DNA of 35,023 bases, taken from NCBI GenBank assembly GCA_903886975.1, contig CAISOB010000070.1, positions 1 to 35,023 on the forward strand, given 5' to 3'. Origin of the DNA: an uncultured beta proteobacterium. Lineage in GTDB: Bacteria; Pseudomonadota; Gammaproteobacteria; Burkholderiales; Rhodocyclaceae. Positions 1 to 10,024 of the stretch are shown piece by piece (the stretch's first letter is position 1; the number at the start of each line of letters is the position of its first letter). A model generated the notes under the pieces. The model was not told where the DNA came from, made no database searches, and saw nothing but the letters and a program-made list of their open reading frames with translations. The position numbers were made by a program, and so were the translations under genes.

Positions 1-28
1 ATCGTCCTACAATTCTCTTCGCATGCAT
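1..28 (-). CDS. possible start of a gene running off the left edge
   Basis: On the minus strand an ATG at 28 is preceded by a perfect GGAGG six bases upstream. It opens a frame (Met-His-Ala-Lys-Arg-Ile-Val-Gly-Arg) that stays open to the edge. Only nine codons are visible, so no function can be given. The ribosome-binding site is the only support; the ATG four bases further on reaches a stop at once. Confidence 0.25.
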
Positions 29-175
29 GGCCCGCCTCCATCAACGTTTGGTCACCGAGATGAAGGACTTATCGGCACCATGCATGCACCTCTTTACCTA
101 ACCCAATGTTTCTTCTCGTTTGTTCGAGGGGAAACCTCAGGAACACACTCTAGCAGGACCACATGCCAAGCTTTG
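29..175. other. intergenic spacer with a 10-bp inverted repeat
   Basis: This stretch lies downstream of plsY and upstream of the possible edge gene. It holds exact inverted arms GCATGCATGG (21-30) and CCATGCATGC (78-87) with 47 bases between them. A small GAGG/CCTC hairpin lies near 125-137. No convincing coding frame or complete promoter is visible. Confidence 0.35.
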
Positions 176-796
176 TCAGGCCTTTTTGCCCGCGCCGATC
201 TTGGGCTCGGTGCCGGCCATCAGCCGCTGCAGGTTTTTCCAGTGCCTGCCGATCAGCGCGATGGCGATGACGCCGACGACCATCAGCATGGTATCGCTGC
301 CCCATAGCAGGAAGGCGTAAAAGGGTGCGGCCGCGGCCGCGAGCAGCGCAGCGAGCGAGGAATAGCGCAGCGTAAAGGAGATCAGCAGCCAGGTGGCGAG
401 CGTCGCCAGGCCGAGCCGGAAATCGATCGCCAAGAGCACCCCGGCCGCCGTCGCGACGCCCTTGCCGCCCTTGAATTTGAGGAACACCGGAAAGAGGTGA
501 CCGAAGAACACGGCGAGCGCGACGCAACCGACGAAGGCATCACCATAGCCGTACTGGGCACCGTATTTCTGGGCCAGCAGGACCGCAGCCGCCCCCTTGG
601 CCATGTCACCGATCAAGGTGGTGATCGCGGCGGCCTTGTTGCCGCTGCGCAGGACGTTGGTCGCGCCGGGATTCTTCGAGCCATAGCTGCGCGGATCGGC
701 AAGCCCGAACAGGCGGCTGCAAATCACGGCAAACGGAACCGATCCGAGCAGATAGGCCAGCACGACGGCAAGCGGGGCGTTCAGGCTATTGGGCAT
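176..796 (-). CDS. plsY: glycerol-3-phosphate acyltransferase PlsY
   Basis: PlsY is the inner-membrane enzyme that moves the acyl group from acyl-phosphate to glycerol-3-phosphate, the first acylation of phospholipid synthesis. The 206-aa product has the usual family length and several hydrophobic helices. All three family motifs are visible: GSKNPGATNV at 39-48, the HLFPVF...KFKGGKGVAT block at about 100-116, and a C-terminal RHWKNLQRL...GTEPKIG block. The start is the ATG at 796. It is transcribed divergently from folB across a 91-bp gap, an arrangement often seen in betaproteobacteria. No abnormality was seen. Confidence 0.96.
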   Translation of the reverse strand: MPNSLNAPLAVVLAYLLGSVPFAVICSRLFGLADPRSYGSKNPGATNVLRSGNKAAAITTLIGDMAKGAAAVLLAQKYGAQYGYGDAFVGCVALAVFFGHLFPVFLKFKGGKGVATAAGVLLAIDFRLGLATLATWLLISFTLRYSSLAALLAAAAAPFYAFLLWGSDTMLMVVGVIAIALIGRHWKNLQRLMAGTEPKIGAGKKA

Positions 797-887
797 AGGG
801 GATCCGGAAGCTGGGTTAGAATGCGCTCACTTTCGGGCTGTTTGCGCCCGTTGAAAACGATTCTACACTGAGCCGGGCCACTGCCGC
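797..887. promoter_or_regulatory. divergent plsY/folB promoter region
   Basis: This 91-bp spacer must drive genes in both directions. On the plus strand a TACACT -10-like box lies at 864-869, with a weak TTGCGC -35-like box at 842-847 (16-bp spacing). No good box was found for plsY. The boxes are poor matches, so this is a positional inference. Confidence 0.3.
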
Positions 888-1244
888 ATGGACATCATCT
901 TCATCGACGATCTTCGCATTCCCACGCTGGTCGGCATCTATCCGCGCGAGAAGGCAATGCCGCAGACGGTCGAGATGTCGCTGCAGATCGGCATTTCAAC
1001 GGCATGCGCGGGGAGCAGCGACGACATCGGCGACACCATCGATTACGCCGCGGTCGTCGAACGCCTGCGCGACGAACTCGCGGCGCAGCACTTCAATCTG
1101 CTCGAGAAGCTTGCAGAGTTCGTGGCGGCCCTGCTGATCGACGACTTCGGCGCGATCTGGGTGCGCGTCTCGATCGCCAAGCTCGGGATGATGCGCGGCG
1201 TGCGCCGCGTCGGTGTGGTCATCGAGCGCGGCACGCCGCAGTAA
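888..1244 (+). CDS. folB: dihydroneopterin aldolase
   Basis: FolB cleaves 7,8-dihydroneopterin to 6-hydroxymethyl-dihydropterin and glycolaldehyde in folate synthesis. The 118-aa length is typical of the small octameric enzyme. The known active-site residues can be placed: Glu21 (GIYPREK), Tyr53 (DTIDYAAV), Glu73 (LLEKLAE) and the catalytic Lys98 (SIAKLGMMRGV). The N-terminal stretch IFIDDLRIPTLVGIYPRE is the standard FolB opening. The ATG at 888 fits this start, although the ribosome-binding site is weak. The gene is divergent from plsY and is followed by repeats, so it is probably monocistronic. Confidence 0.94.
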   Translation: MDIIFIDDLRIPTLVGIYPREKAMPQTVEMSLQIGISTACAGSSDDIGDTIDYAAVVERLRDELAAQHFNLLEKLAEFVAALLIDDFGAIWVRVSIAKLGMMRGVRRVGVVIERGTPQ

Positions 1245-1277
1245 TTTTGTAAGACGCGCACGGGTCGCAAAATACGC

Positions 1278-1377
1278 CGTCACACCGGCGAAAGCCGGTG
1301 TCCAGTGCGTACGTCTGGATTCCGGCTTTCGCCGGAATGACGTGTGGAGTTTGGTGCCAGCCTCGCCGGAATGACGC
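1278..1377. repeat. dRS3/REP-like palindromic repeat cluster 1
   Basis: The site holds two inverted copies of a 28-bp imperfect palindrome, 1278-1305 (CACACCGGCGAAAGCCGGTG core) and 1315-1342 (TTCCGGCTTTCGCCGGAA core). A partial third copy lies at about 1364-1376. It sits between the convergent folB and ybaK, where it could form hairpins in both transcripts and help terminate them. Related copies occur at 1983, 32468 and 34071. Confidence 0.8.
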
Positions 1378-1378
1378 G

Positions 1379-1867
1379 TCAGCCCTTGAGCGCCACTTCG
1401 ACAACCGTCGGCGCGAGCACGCGCAAGAGGTCGTGTGGATGCACGCCGACCAGATAGCCGCGCCGGCCACCGTTGATGTAGATCAGCGGCAGGTCGAGGA
1501 CGCTTTTCTCGACGCAGATCTGCATCTTCTTTTTGGTCCCGAACGGGCTGGTGCCGCCGACCATGTAGCCGGTATGACGCTGGGCAACTTCCGGCTTGCA
1601 CGGTTCGATCTTCTTGCAGCCGATCTGGCGCGCCAGCTCCTTGGTCGACACCTTGCAATCGCCATGCATCAGCACGATCAGCGGCTTGCCGTTCTCGTCC
1701 TCCATGACCAGGGTCTTGACCACCGCATGCTCGTCGACGTTGAGTTCGCGCGAGGAAACGGCGGTGCCGCCGTGCTCCTCGTAATCATAGAGATGATTGG
1801 AGTGGGCGATGCCGTTCTGTTGCAGGAATTTGGTCGCCGGAGTTTCCGGCGCGTTTCCAGATCGCAT
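1379..1867 (-). CDS. ybaK: Cys-tRNA(Pro) deacylase YbaK/EbsC
   Basis: This is a trans-editing enzyme of the YbaK family, which hydrolyses Cys wrongly attached to tRNA-Pro. The product is 162 aa, a typical length. The Lys51 in VVKTLV matches the catalytic Lys of the Haemophilus and E. coli enzymes. The family loops GGTSPFGTKK (104-113) and NGGRRG (132-137) are present. The start is the ATG at 1867. The gene lies downstream of xerD, with about 190 bp and a repeat pair between them, so it may have its own promoter. The gene symbol follows the E. coli orthologue. Confidence 0.93.
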   Translation of the reverse strand: MRSGNAPETPATKFLQQNGIAHSNHLYDYEEHGGTAVSSRELNVDEHAVVKTLVMEDENGKPLIVLMHGDCKVSTKELARQIGCKKIEPCKPEVAQRHTGYMVGGTSPFGTKKKMQICVEKSVLDLPLIYINGGRRGYLVGVHPHDLLRVLAPTVVEVALKG

Positions 1868-1982
1868 AGGGCTATTTCATATCCGAAGCAGATACCTTCA
1901 GCATAGCAGAACGCCGGACCGATCGTCGAACCGGCGCGAGCCCCAAGGCGACTGCATGAAGGCTGGCGTCCTATCTAAAGAC

Positions 1983-2051
1983 CGTCATCCCGGCGCAAGC
2001 CGGAATCCAGCTTGTGCCACTGCCTGGATTCCGGCTTGCGCCGGAATGACG
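1983..2051. repeat. dRS3/REP-like palindromic repeat cluster 2
   Basis: An inverted pair of 28-bp units at 1983-2010 and 2024-2051 can fold as one long hairpin. Each unit is itself a palindrome with GCAAGC (GCTTGC in the inverted copy) at the centre instead of GAAAGC. It lies 7 bp beyond the xerD stop and upstream of ybaK, so it may end xerD transcripts. Confidence 0.8.
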
Positions 2052-2058
2052 GGCAGGT

Positions 2059-2973
2059 TCAGCCGCGCGGATGATGCGCCGCGTGCAGCGTCTTCAAGCG
2101 CTCGCGGGCGATGTGCGTGTAGATCTGCGTCGTCGAGATGTCGGAATGGCCGAGCAGCATCTGCACGACGCGCAGGTCGGCGCCGTGATTGAGCAGGTGC
2201 GTCGCGAAGGCGTGGCGCAGCACGTGCGGCGACAGCCGGGCGGGATCGATTCCGGCCAGCATGGCGTAGCGCTTGATCAGCTGCCAGAAGGCCTGGCGCG
2301 TCATCGCATGCCCGCGCGCCGTGACGAAAAGATCGTCGCTCTGACGCTCGCCGAGCAGCGTGCGCCGCGCATCGCCAAGATAGGCGCGCAGCCAGTCGAT
2401 GGCTTCCTCGCCGAGCGGCACCAGGCGCTCCTTGCCGCCCTTGCCGAAGACCCGGATCACGCCCATGTCGAAATTCACTTCATGCAATTTGAGGCCGACG
2501 AGTTCGGAGACACGCAGGCCAGTGGCATAAATCGTCTCGAGCATGGCGCGGTCGCGCGCTCCGAGCGTCGCTGTGGTCGGCGGCGCGGCGAGCAGGGCTT
2601 CGACCTGCGCTTCCGAGAGCACCTTGGGCAGGCGCGAAGGCCTGGCCGGCATGGAAATCTTGAGCGTCGGATCGGCTCTGATCCGCCCGCGCGCCAGGAG
2701 GTGGCGGTAGAAGCGGCGCAGCGTCGAAATGTAGCGCGCCTGCGAGGTCGCGCGCAGCGTTTGCGAGAGCATGGCGATGAAACGCAGCAGCGCGAGTTCG
2801 TCGACATCGCTGAGCGACGCGAGCCTTTCCTGCCGCAGCCAGTTGGCGAAGTGGACCAGGTCGCTGCGATAGCTCGCCAGCGAAGCCTTGGCCAGCCCGT
2901 CTTCGAGCCACAGCGTATCGCAAAAGGCGTCGATCTCGGCATGTTCGCCGGCATCGATTTCAGTGGCGTTCAT
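2059..2973 (-). CDS. xerD: site-specific tyrosine recombinase XerD
   Basis: XerD works with XerC at dif to resolve chromosome dimers at division. The 304-aa product has the SAM-like N-terminal DNA-binding domain (about 10-95) and the tyrosine-recombinase catalytic domain (about 115-295). The full catalytic set is visible: Arg154 (TGLRVSEL), Lys178 (GKGGKER), His250 and Arg253 (SPHVLRHAFATHLL), His276 (LLGHSDISTTQ) and the nucleophile Tyr285 (IYTH). The HVLRHAFATHLL and LGHSDISTTQIYTH wording is typical of XerD rather than of phage integrases, and its housekeeping neighbours agree. The ATG at 2973 overlaps the end of ogt by 14 bp, suggesting translational coupling. Confidence 0.95.
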   Translation of the reverse strand: MNATEIDAGEHAEIDAFCDTLWLEDGLAKASLASYRSDLVHFANWLRQERLASLSDVDELALLRFIAMLSQTLRATSQARYISTLRRFYRHLLARGRIRADPTLKISMPARPSRLPKVLSEAQVEALLAAPPTTATLGARDRAMLETIYATGLRVSELVGLKLHEVNFDMGVIRVFGKGGKERLVPLGEEAIDWLRAYLGDARRTLLGERQSDDLFVTARGHAMTRQAFWQLIKRYAMLAGIDPARLSPHVLRHAFATHLLNHGADLRVVQMLLGHSDISTTQIYTHIARERLKTLHAAHHPRG

Positions 2974-3439
2974 GCGCCAGCAGCCAGCGCTTCACGTCGA
3001 GCATGAAATCGCCGCGGTTACGGGCAAAGCCGCCGAGCGCGCCGCCCGCGGCGATGACCCGGTGGCAGGGAACAACGAGCGGGAAAGGGTTGGCGCCGCA
3101 GGCCTGTCCAACCGCGCGCGGGGCGTTGTGCAAGGCCTTGGCGACCTCGCCGTACGAGCGCGTCTCGCGCTTCGGGATGGCCGCAATCTCGTTCCAGACG
3201 CGGCGCTGAAAAGCGGTGCCGGACGGGCGCAGCGGCAGGCTGAAATCGAAATCGGCGTCGGCGAGATAAGCGCGCAACTGGCGCACGGCCTCGGCGGCCA
3301 GGGCGTTCGTCGGCGCGATTTCGGCGCACGGCTTGAGATAATCGAGCGCGTGGATTTCCATTTCATCGCAGCGCACGCCGATAGAGAAAGTCGGTGCGCG
3401 GACGATGGCCTGGTAGCGGGCGGCGGCGGGCGCTTTCAC
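2960..3439 (-). CDS. ogt: methylated-DNA--protein-cysteine methyltransferase
   Basis: This suicide repair protein removes methyl groups from O6-methylguanine and O4-methylthymine. The product is 159 aa, and the C-terminal part holds the family signature PCHRVI with acceptor Cys125. The preceding FQRRVWNEIAAIP and SYGEVAKALHNAPRAVGQACGANP form the DNA-binding wing and Arg-finger region. The start is a GTG at 3439, because the next ATG (residue 27) would remove much of the N-terminal domain. It lies 10 bp downstream of the chalcone-isomerase-like gene and overlaps xerD by 14 bp, so it is part of a minus-strand operon. Confidence 0.93.
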   Translation of the reverse strand: MKAPAAARYQAIVRAPTFSIGVRCDEMEIHALDYLKPCAEIAPTNALAAEAVRQLRAYLADADFDFSLPLRPSGTAFQRRVWNEIAAIPKRETRSYGEVAKALHNAPRAVGQACGANPFPLVVPCHRVIAAGGALGGFARNRGDFMLDVKRWLLAHERH

Positions 3440-3449
3440 GGCCTATCGC

Positions 3450-4022
3450 TCAGAGGGCCTTGCCGAGCAGCGCCTGCTTGAGGTCGTCCTGCACCGGCTT
3501 GTCGCCGAGCCAGATCCTGAGCAGTGCGCGGTAGAAATCCTCGCCCGCGATGTCGGTGCCCTTGACCTGACCGCTGACGGTCAGGCGCGTGCCGGCCTCG
3601 GGCAACCAGTCGATTTCGATCAGCGTTCCGCTCTTCGCTTCGCCGATCGTGAGCATGACATCGGAAAACTGCTTGAGCCTGTCCTTGATCGCGGCCATTT
3701 CGGCGGCGCTGTGGTTTTCGGCTAGTCCTTCCTGCATGGCCTCGATGAACTGCTGCGCCGTGAGATCGCGCAGCAGGCTGATGCCGATCCGCTTCGGTCC
3801 CTTGACGTTGAGCGCGCCAGCCGCTTCGCGCTGCTTCTCGGGCAGGTAGAGCACCATCGCATAAACCTTGAAGAAAATCTTCTTGCGCAGGCCGGCGCCG
3901 TTGGCGACGATCTCGCGATTGCCGATCTGGACCCAGTCGTCGAATTTGACGCCGGCCACCTCGACGGCGTTGGCGAGATTGATGCCGAGTGCGGTGGCCA
4001 GAGCGATCAGCAGAGATTTCAT
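3450..4022 (-). CDS. exported chalcone isomerase-like protein
   Basis: The 190-aa product starts with a short signal peptide (MKSLLIALATALGINLANA, cleavage likely near residue 19), so it is probably periplasmic. The rest fits the chalcone-isomerase-like domain common in proteobacteria, with GAGLRKKIFFKVYAMVLYLPEK at about 43-64 and a C-terminal FYRALLRIWLGDKP...DLKQALLG. Bacterial members are not known to act on flavonoids; fatty-acid binding has been suggested for relatives. A strong GGAGGA lies just upstream of the ATG at 4022. It sits between proA and ogt in the same operon. The exact role is unknown. Confidence 0.85.
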   Translation of the reverse strand: MKSLLIALATALGINLANAVEVAGVKFDDWVQIGNREIVANGAGLRKKIFFKVYAMVLYLPEKQREAAGALNVKGPKRIGISLLRDLTAQQFIEAMQEGLAENHSAAEMAAIKDRLKQFSDVMLTIGEAKSGTLIEIDWLPEAGTRLTVSGQVKGTDIAGEDFYRALLRIWLGDKPVQDDLKQALLGKAL

Positions 4023-4043
4023 CCCGTCTCCTCCGGCGAACGG

Positions 4044-5300
4044 CTAGCGGCGCACCTGCCCGGAACCGAGCACGACCCATTTCTGGCTGGTCAGCCCCTC
4101 GAGCCCGACCGGGCCGCGCGCGTGCAGCTTGTCGGTCGAGATGCCGATTTCCGCGCCGAGGCCGTATTCAAAGCCGTCGGCAAAGCGTGTCGAGGCGTTG
4201 ACCATGACCGACGAGGAATCGACTTCACGCAGGAAACGCATGGCCTGCGTGTAGTTTTCGCTGACGATGCATTCGGTATGGTGCGAGCCGTAGCGGTCGA
4301 TGTGCTCCATCGCCTCGTCGAGCCCGGCGACGACCTTCACCGAGATGATCGGCGCGAGAAACTCGTTGGCATAGTCGGCCTCGGTCGCCGCTTTGGCTGC
4401 CGGCACCAGCGCCTGCGTTTCGGCACAGCCGCGAATCTCGACGCCTTTGCCGATGAGCATTGCGGCGATCGGCGGCAGTAGTTCGGCGGCGCGCGAACGC
4501 GCGACGAGCAGCGATTCGGCGGTGTTGCAGGTGCCGTAGCGCTGCGTCTTCGAGTTCTCGACGATGGCCAGCGCTTTTGCCGCGTCGGCGTCGTCATCGA
4601 CGTAAACATGGCAGTTGCCGTCGAGATGCTGGATCATCGGCACCCGCGATTCGGCGAGGAGGCGCGCGATCAGGCTTTTTCCCCCGCGCGGAACGATGAC
4701 GTCGACGTATTTGCGCAGGGTGATCAGATAACCGACCGCGGCCCGGTCGGTGGTGTCGATGAGCTGCACGGCGTTGGCCGGCAGCCCGGCGCTGGCCAAG
4801 GCCTCGTGCACCAGCGCGGCGATCGCCCGGTTGCTGCGGATGGCCTCGGAGCCGCCGCGCAGGATCGCCGCATTGCCGGACTTGATGCACAGCGCCGCGG
4901 CGTCGGCGGTAACGTTCGGGCGGGCCTCGTAAATGATGCCGATGACGCCGAGCGGAACGCGCATCTTGCCGACCTGGATTCCGCTCGGACGAAACTTGAG
5001 TTCGCTGATTTCGCCGACCGGGTCGGCCAGCGCGGCGACTTGCTCGACGCCCTCGGCCATTGCCGCGACGCCTTTGGCGCCCAGCGTCAGCCGGTCGAGC
5101 GAGGCCGGTTCGAGCGCGGCGGCGCGCGCCTCAGCCAGGTCGTCCTGATTGGCGGCGATCAACTCGGCGGCATCGCGCCGGATCGCTGCGGCCAGATAAG
5201 TCAGCGCCGCGTTCTTGGCCTTGCTGTCGGCGCGGGCGACCAGACGCGAAGCGGCACGCGCCTGCTCACCGACCATGTTGACGTAGTGCTCGATTTCCAT
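4044..5300 (-). CDS. proA: gamma-glutamyl phosphate reductase
   Basis: ProA reduces gamma-glutamyl phosphate to glutamate semialdehyde with NADPH, the second step of proline synthesis. From the ATG at 5300 it is 418 aa, the usual length. The nucleophile Cys258 lies in [14 protein letters not shown]. The Rossmann-type [21 protein letters not shown] stretch and the VPRGGKSLI motif are also typical. A TTG at 5324 would add eight residues. The ATG is preferred because AGGG lies 5 bases before it and a perfect TATAAT at 5331-5336 would start transcription almost on the TTG. It heads the run proA, chalcone-isomerase-like, ogt, xerD. Confidence 0.95.
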   Translation of the reverse strand: MEIEHYVNMVGEQARAASRLVARADSKAKNAALTYLAAAIRRDAAELIAANQDDLAEARAAALEPASLDRLTLGAKGVAAMAEGVEQVAALADPVGEISELKFRPSGIQVGKMRVPLGVIGIIYEARPNVTADAAALCIKSGNAAILRGGSEAIRSNRAIAALVHEALASAGLPANAVQLIDTTDRAAVGYLITLRKYVDVIVPRGGKSLIARLLAESRVPMIQHLDGNCHVYVDDDADAAKALAIVENSKTQRYGTCNTAESLLVARSRAAELLPPIAAMLIGKGVEIRGCAETQALVPAAKAATEADYANEFLAPIISVKVVAGLDEAMEHIDRYGSHHTECIVSENYTQAMRFLREVDSSSVMVNASTRFADGFEYGLGAEIGISTDKLHARGPVGLEGLTSQKWVVLGSGQVRR

Positions 5301-5330
5301 ATCGCCCTGCTTTGGTTGGGCCAAAATGGA

Positions 5331-5336
5331 ATTATA
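5331..5336 (-). promoter_or_regulatory. candidate proA promoter -10 box
   Basis: Read on the minus strand, 5331-5336 is a perfect TATAAT. It would place the transcription start near 5324, about 24 bases before the proA ATG. No good -35 is seen 16-18 bases upstream (best is AAGGTT-like), nor a TGn extension, so it may need an activator or be fortuitous. Confidence 0.4.
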
Positions 5337-5418
5337 ACGATGGACCGCAAAAAAACCTTATTGAACCAATGGAAAGAGATACACTCTCATCGCTATCGAA
5401 TTTTGCCGCCGATTGGTC

Positions 5419-5667
5419 ATGAACAAAAAACTGATAATTCCTGCGGAAATAAAGATTTGCGCGACCTGCAGCTATTGGGATGGCGAGCGCAAGGTGGACC
5501 CGGAACTGCGAGTCGTGGTCATCGAGGATAGTTGCAAAGGGGAATGTCTGGCACAGGGCGCATGCTGCCAGGGCCTCAACGATGAGGCCGAATGGCGGGA
5601 TGATTGCCTGTGGGAGCATCTTGCACCCGACGAGCCGGGCAGCGACGACAAGGGCGACGAGAAGTAA
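5419..5667 (+). CDS. small cysteine-rich conserved-type protein
   Basis: This is an 82-aa acidic protein of unknown function. It has seven cysteines arranged as CATC (near the N-terminus), SCKGEC, GACC and a final DDCLW, a spacing that suggests a zinc or other metal knuckle. No signal peptide or membrane segment is seen, and the tail (DEPGSDDKGDEK) is hydrophilic. The ATG at 5419 is used; a TTG two codons earlier is in frame. It is divergent from proA and convergent with holA. Codon use matches the neighbours, which supports a real gene, but I do not recognise the family. Confidence 0.7.
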   Translation: MNKKLIIPAEIKICATCSYWDGERKVDPELRVVVIEDSCKGECLAQGACCQGLNDEAEWRDDCLWEHLAPDEPGSDDKGDEK

Positions 5668-5682
5668 CAGGTAATCGTCGCA

Positions 5683-5696
5683 CGCGGCAGTCCGCG
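5683..5696. terminator. weak hairpin between convergent genes
   Basis: CGCGG (5683-5687) and CCGCG (5692-5696) form a 5-bp stem with a CAGT loop between the stops of the Cys-rich gene and holA. There is no T-run on either side, so intrinsic termination is doubtful. Confidence 0.25.
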
Positions 5697-5710
5697 GTCG
5701 TCGAATTCCC

Positions 5711-6712
5711 TCAGCAGATCCTCAAGCCAAGACGCAGGAACTCGTTCCACACGTCGCCGGGCGCACTCGCCCCCTTGATCATGCGGTCGATTCGCGCCGC
5801 GTGAGCCAGCGCCGCGTTGCTGCGTGCGCCCTCGACGCGCTGCACGGCGCGTTTGAACGGCGTGGTGCGCGCCCCCCAGACGCGGGCGTCCTTGAGCAGC
5901 GCATCGAGCGATTGCTTCTTCTTGAGCCCGGCCTTGACCTGCGCCAGCGCGCGCAGTTCTTCACTCATCGCCCATAGCACCAGCGGCGGCGCTTCGCCTT
6001 CCTGCTGCAGGCCATCGAGCGTCCGCGTCAGACGCACCACGTCGCCGAGCAGCAACGCTTCGCGCAAACCATCGAGATCGTAGCGCGCGACGTTGAGCAC
6101 GGCGTCCTGCACCGCCTGCAGCGTGAGTTCGCCGGGCGGATGCAGCAGCGCGAGCTTGAGGATTTCCTGATGCGCGGCGAGCAGATTGCCTTCGACGTGT
6201 TCGGCGATGAAGCGCAGGGCGTCGCTGTCCGCACTCTGCTGCTGGCGGCGCAGGCGGCCGGCGATCCACTCGGGCAGTTCGGCGAGCGTCGGCGGAATCA
6301 GCTTGACCGCCGCGCCGGCATCGGCGAGATCCTTCAGCCAGACGGCCTTTTCCTCGGTCCAGTCGAGTCCGGGCAGGGTCACCAGCAGCAGCGCGTCAGG
6401 CGACGGACGCGCGCAGTAATCGTGCAGGGCGGCGGCGCCTTCGCGTCCCGGCTTGCCGGTCGGGATGCGCAGGTCAATCAACTTGCGGCCGCCGAACAGC
6501 GACATATTGCCGGTCGCGTGATGCAATTCGAGCCAGTTGAACCCGGCAATCGCGGTGAGCACTTCGCGCTCGTCGAAACCGCCGCGGCGGGCCGCGGCGC
6601 GCAGCGCGTCGGCGGCTTCGATGACCATTAGCGGTTCGTCGCCGTAGATTACGTAAACGGGTTTCAGCTCACCTTCCAGATGGGCCGCGAGCTGCTCGCC
6701 CCTAAGCTGCAT
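5711..6712 (-). CDS. holA: DNA polymerase III delta subunit
   Basis: HolA opens and loads the beta sliding clamp as part of the gamma/tau complex. The product is 333 aa from the ATG at 6712; a TTG two codons upstream (6718) is an alternative. The N-terminus shows the family pattern (LKPVYVIYGDEPLMVIEAADALR, then a GFNW...SLFGGRKLIDLRIP strand). The C-terminal helical collar domain contains LLLGDVVRLTRTLDGLQ and LWAMSEELRALAQVK. It follows lptE with about 19 bp between them, the classical leuS-lptE-holA order of proteobacteria. Confidence 0.93.
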   Translation of the reverse strand: MQLRGEQLAAHLEGELKPVYVIYGDEPLMVIEAADALRAAARRGGFDEREVLTAIAGFNWLELHHATGNMSLFGGRKLIDLRIPTGKPGREGAAALHDYCARPSPDALLLVTLPGLDWTEEKAVWLKDLADAGAAVKLIPPTLAELPEWIAGRLRRQQQSADSDALRFIAEHVEGNLLAAHQEILKLALLHPPGELTLQAVQDAVLNVARYDLDGLREALLLGDVVRLTRTLDGLQQEGEAPPLVLWAMSEELRALAQVKAGLKKKQSLDALLKDARVWGARTTPFKRAVQRVEGARSNAALAHAARIDRMIKGASAPGDVWNEFLRLGLRIC

Positions 6713-6731
6713 AGCCAACCCGCATCGAGTC

Positions 6732-7241
6732 CTAATCCTCCGCCGGTGGCGACGGCTTGGCGGCGGCCAGGCGGCGCATCAGCTGCTGCACGAGGTCGGT
6801 CTCCATGTCGCGCCACAGCAGTTCTTCCTCTTGCGTCTTGGCCAGTACGTCCGAATCGGCGTAGGTCAGGTCGCGTGTCAGTTCGATCGCGCTGGGCAGC
6901 ACCAGATCGCGCCCCTTGGGGTCGATGATGCGATAGCCGTAGCGATAGCGCAGCCGTTTTTCGCGCACGCGGCCGGCGCTCGACAGCGAGAGAATGATCG
7001 GCTCGCGCGCCTCGGCAGTCGGCAGGAAAGTGGCCTGCGCATCTTCGGCCTTGTCGGCGAGGCGCGTCGATTTCGAAGCCCTGATCGCACGCTTGAGGTT
7101 GGCGCCGATCACCGACGTATCGGCCACGGAAATGAAAATGCTTTCATAGGGCAAGGTATAGGAACCGCGCAGTTGAAAACCGCAGGCGGCAAGACCAGCC
7201 AGCACCAAGGCCAGGAGTGTTACACGAAGCACTGAGCGCAT
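6732..7241 (-). CDS. lptE: LPS-assembly lipoprotein LptE
   Basis: LptE is the outer-membrane lipoprotein that plugs LptD and helps insert lipopolysaccharide into the outer leaflet. The 169-aa product begins with a lipoprotein signal and a LAAC lipobox, making Cys20 the lipidated residue. The next residues, GFQLRGSYTLPYESI, are the hallmark LptE opening. Later DLTYADSDVLAKTQEEELLWRDM matches the conserved C-terminal helix region. GGAGG lies 9 bases before the ATG at 7241. It is between leuS and holA in one operon. Confidence 0.93.
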   Translation of the reverse strand: MRSVLRVTLLALVLAGLAACGFQLRGSYTLPYESIFISVADTSVIGANLKRAIRASKSTRLADKAEDAQATFLPTAEAREPIILSLSSAGRVREKRLRYRYGYRIIDPKGRDLVLPSAIELTRDLTYADSDVLAKTQEEELLWRDMETDLVQQLMRRLAAAKPSPPAED

Positions 7242-7269
7242 TGCGTCATTCCTCCCGATTCGACTTTCT

Positions 7270-9960
<2,691 letters not shown>

Positions 9961-9966
9961 CTAAAC

Positions 9967-9983
9967 CGCGAATTATACGCGGA
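9967..9983 (-). promoter_or_regulatory. candidate leuS promoter box inside a small palindrome
   Basis: CCGCGAATTATACGCGG is a near-perfect palindrome with 5-bp GC arms. On the minus strand its centre reads TATAAT (9972-9977), which would give a leader of about 29 bases before the leuS ATG. The expected -35 position is CCGGCT, a poor match. A TTGACG further upstream is 25 bases away, too far. Confidence 0.35.
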
Positions 9984-10024
9984 TTGCCATACGCAGCCGG
10001 GGCGTCAAAGCGCCGCAGGTCGGC

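Noticed and set aside
29..175. tRNA or small RNA at the left edge
   Set aside because: No cloverleaf and no terminator-backed transcript could be drawn from the dyads.
1278..2051. CRISPR-like repeats
   Set aside because: Units are paired inverted palindromes without regular spacers or cas genes; they are REP/dRS3-like.
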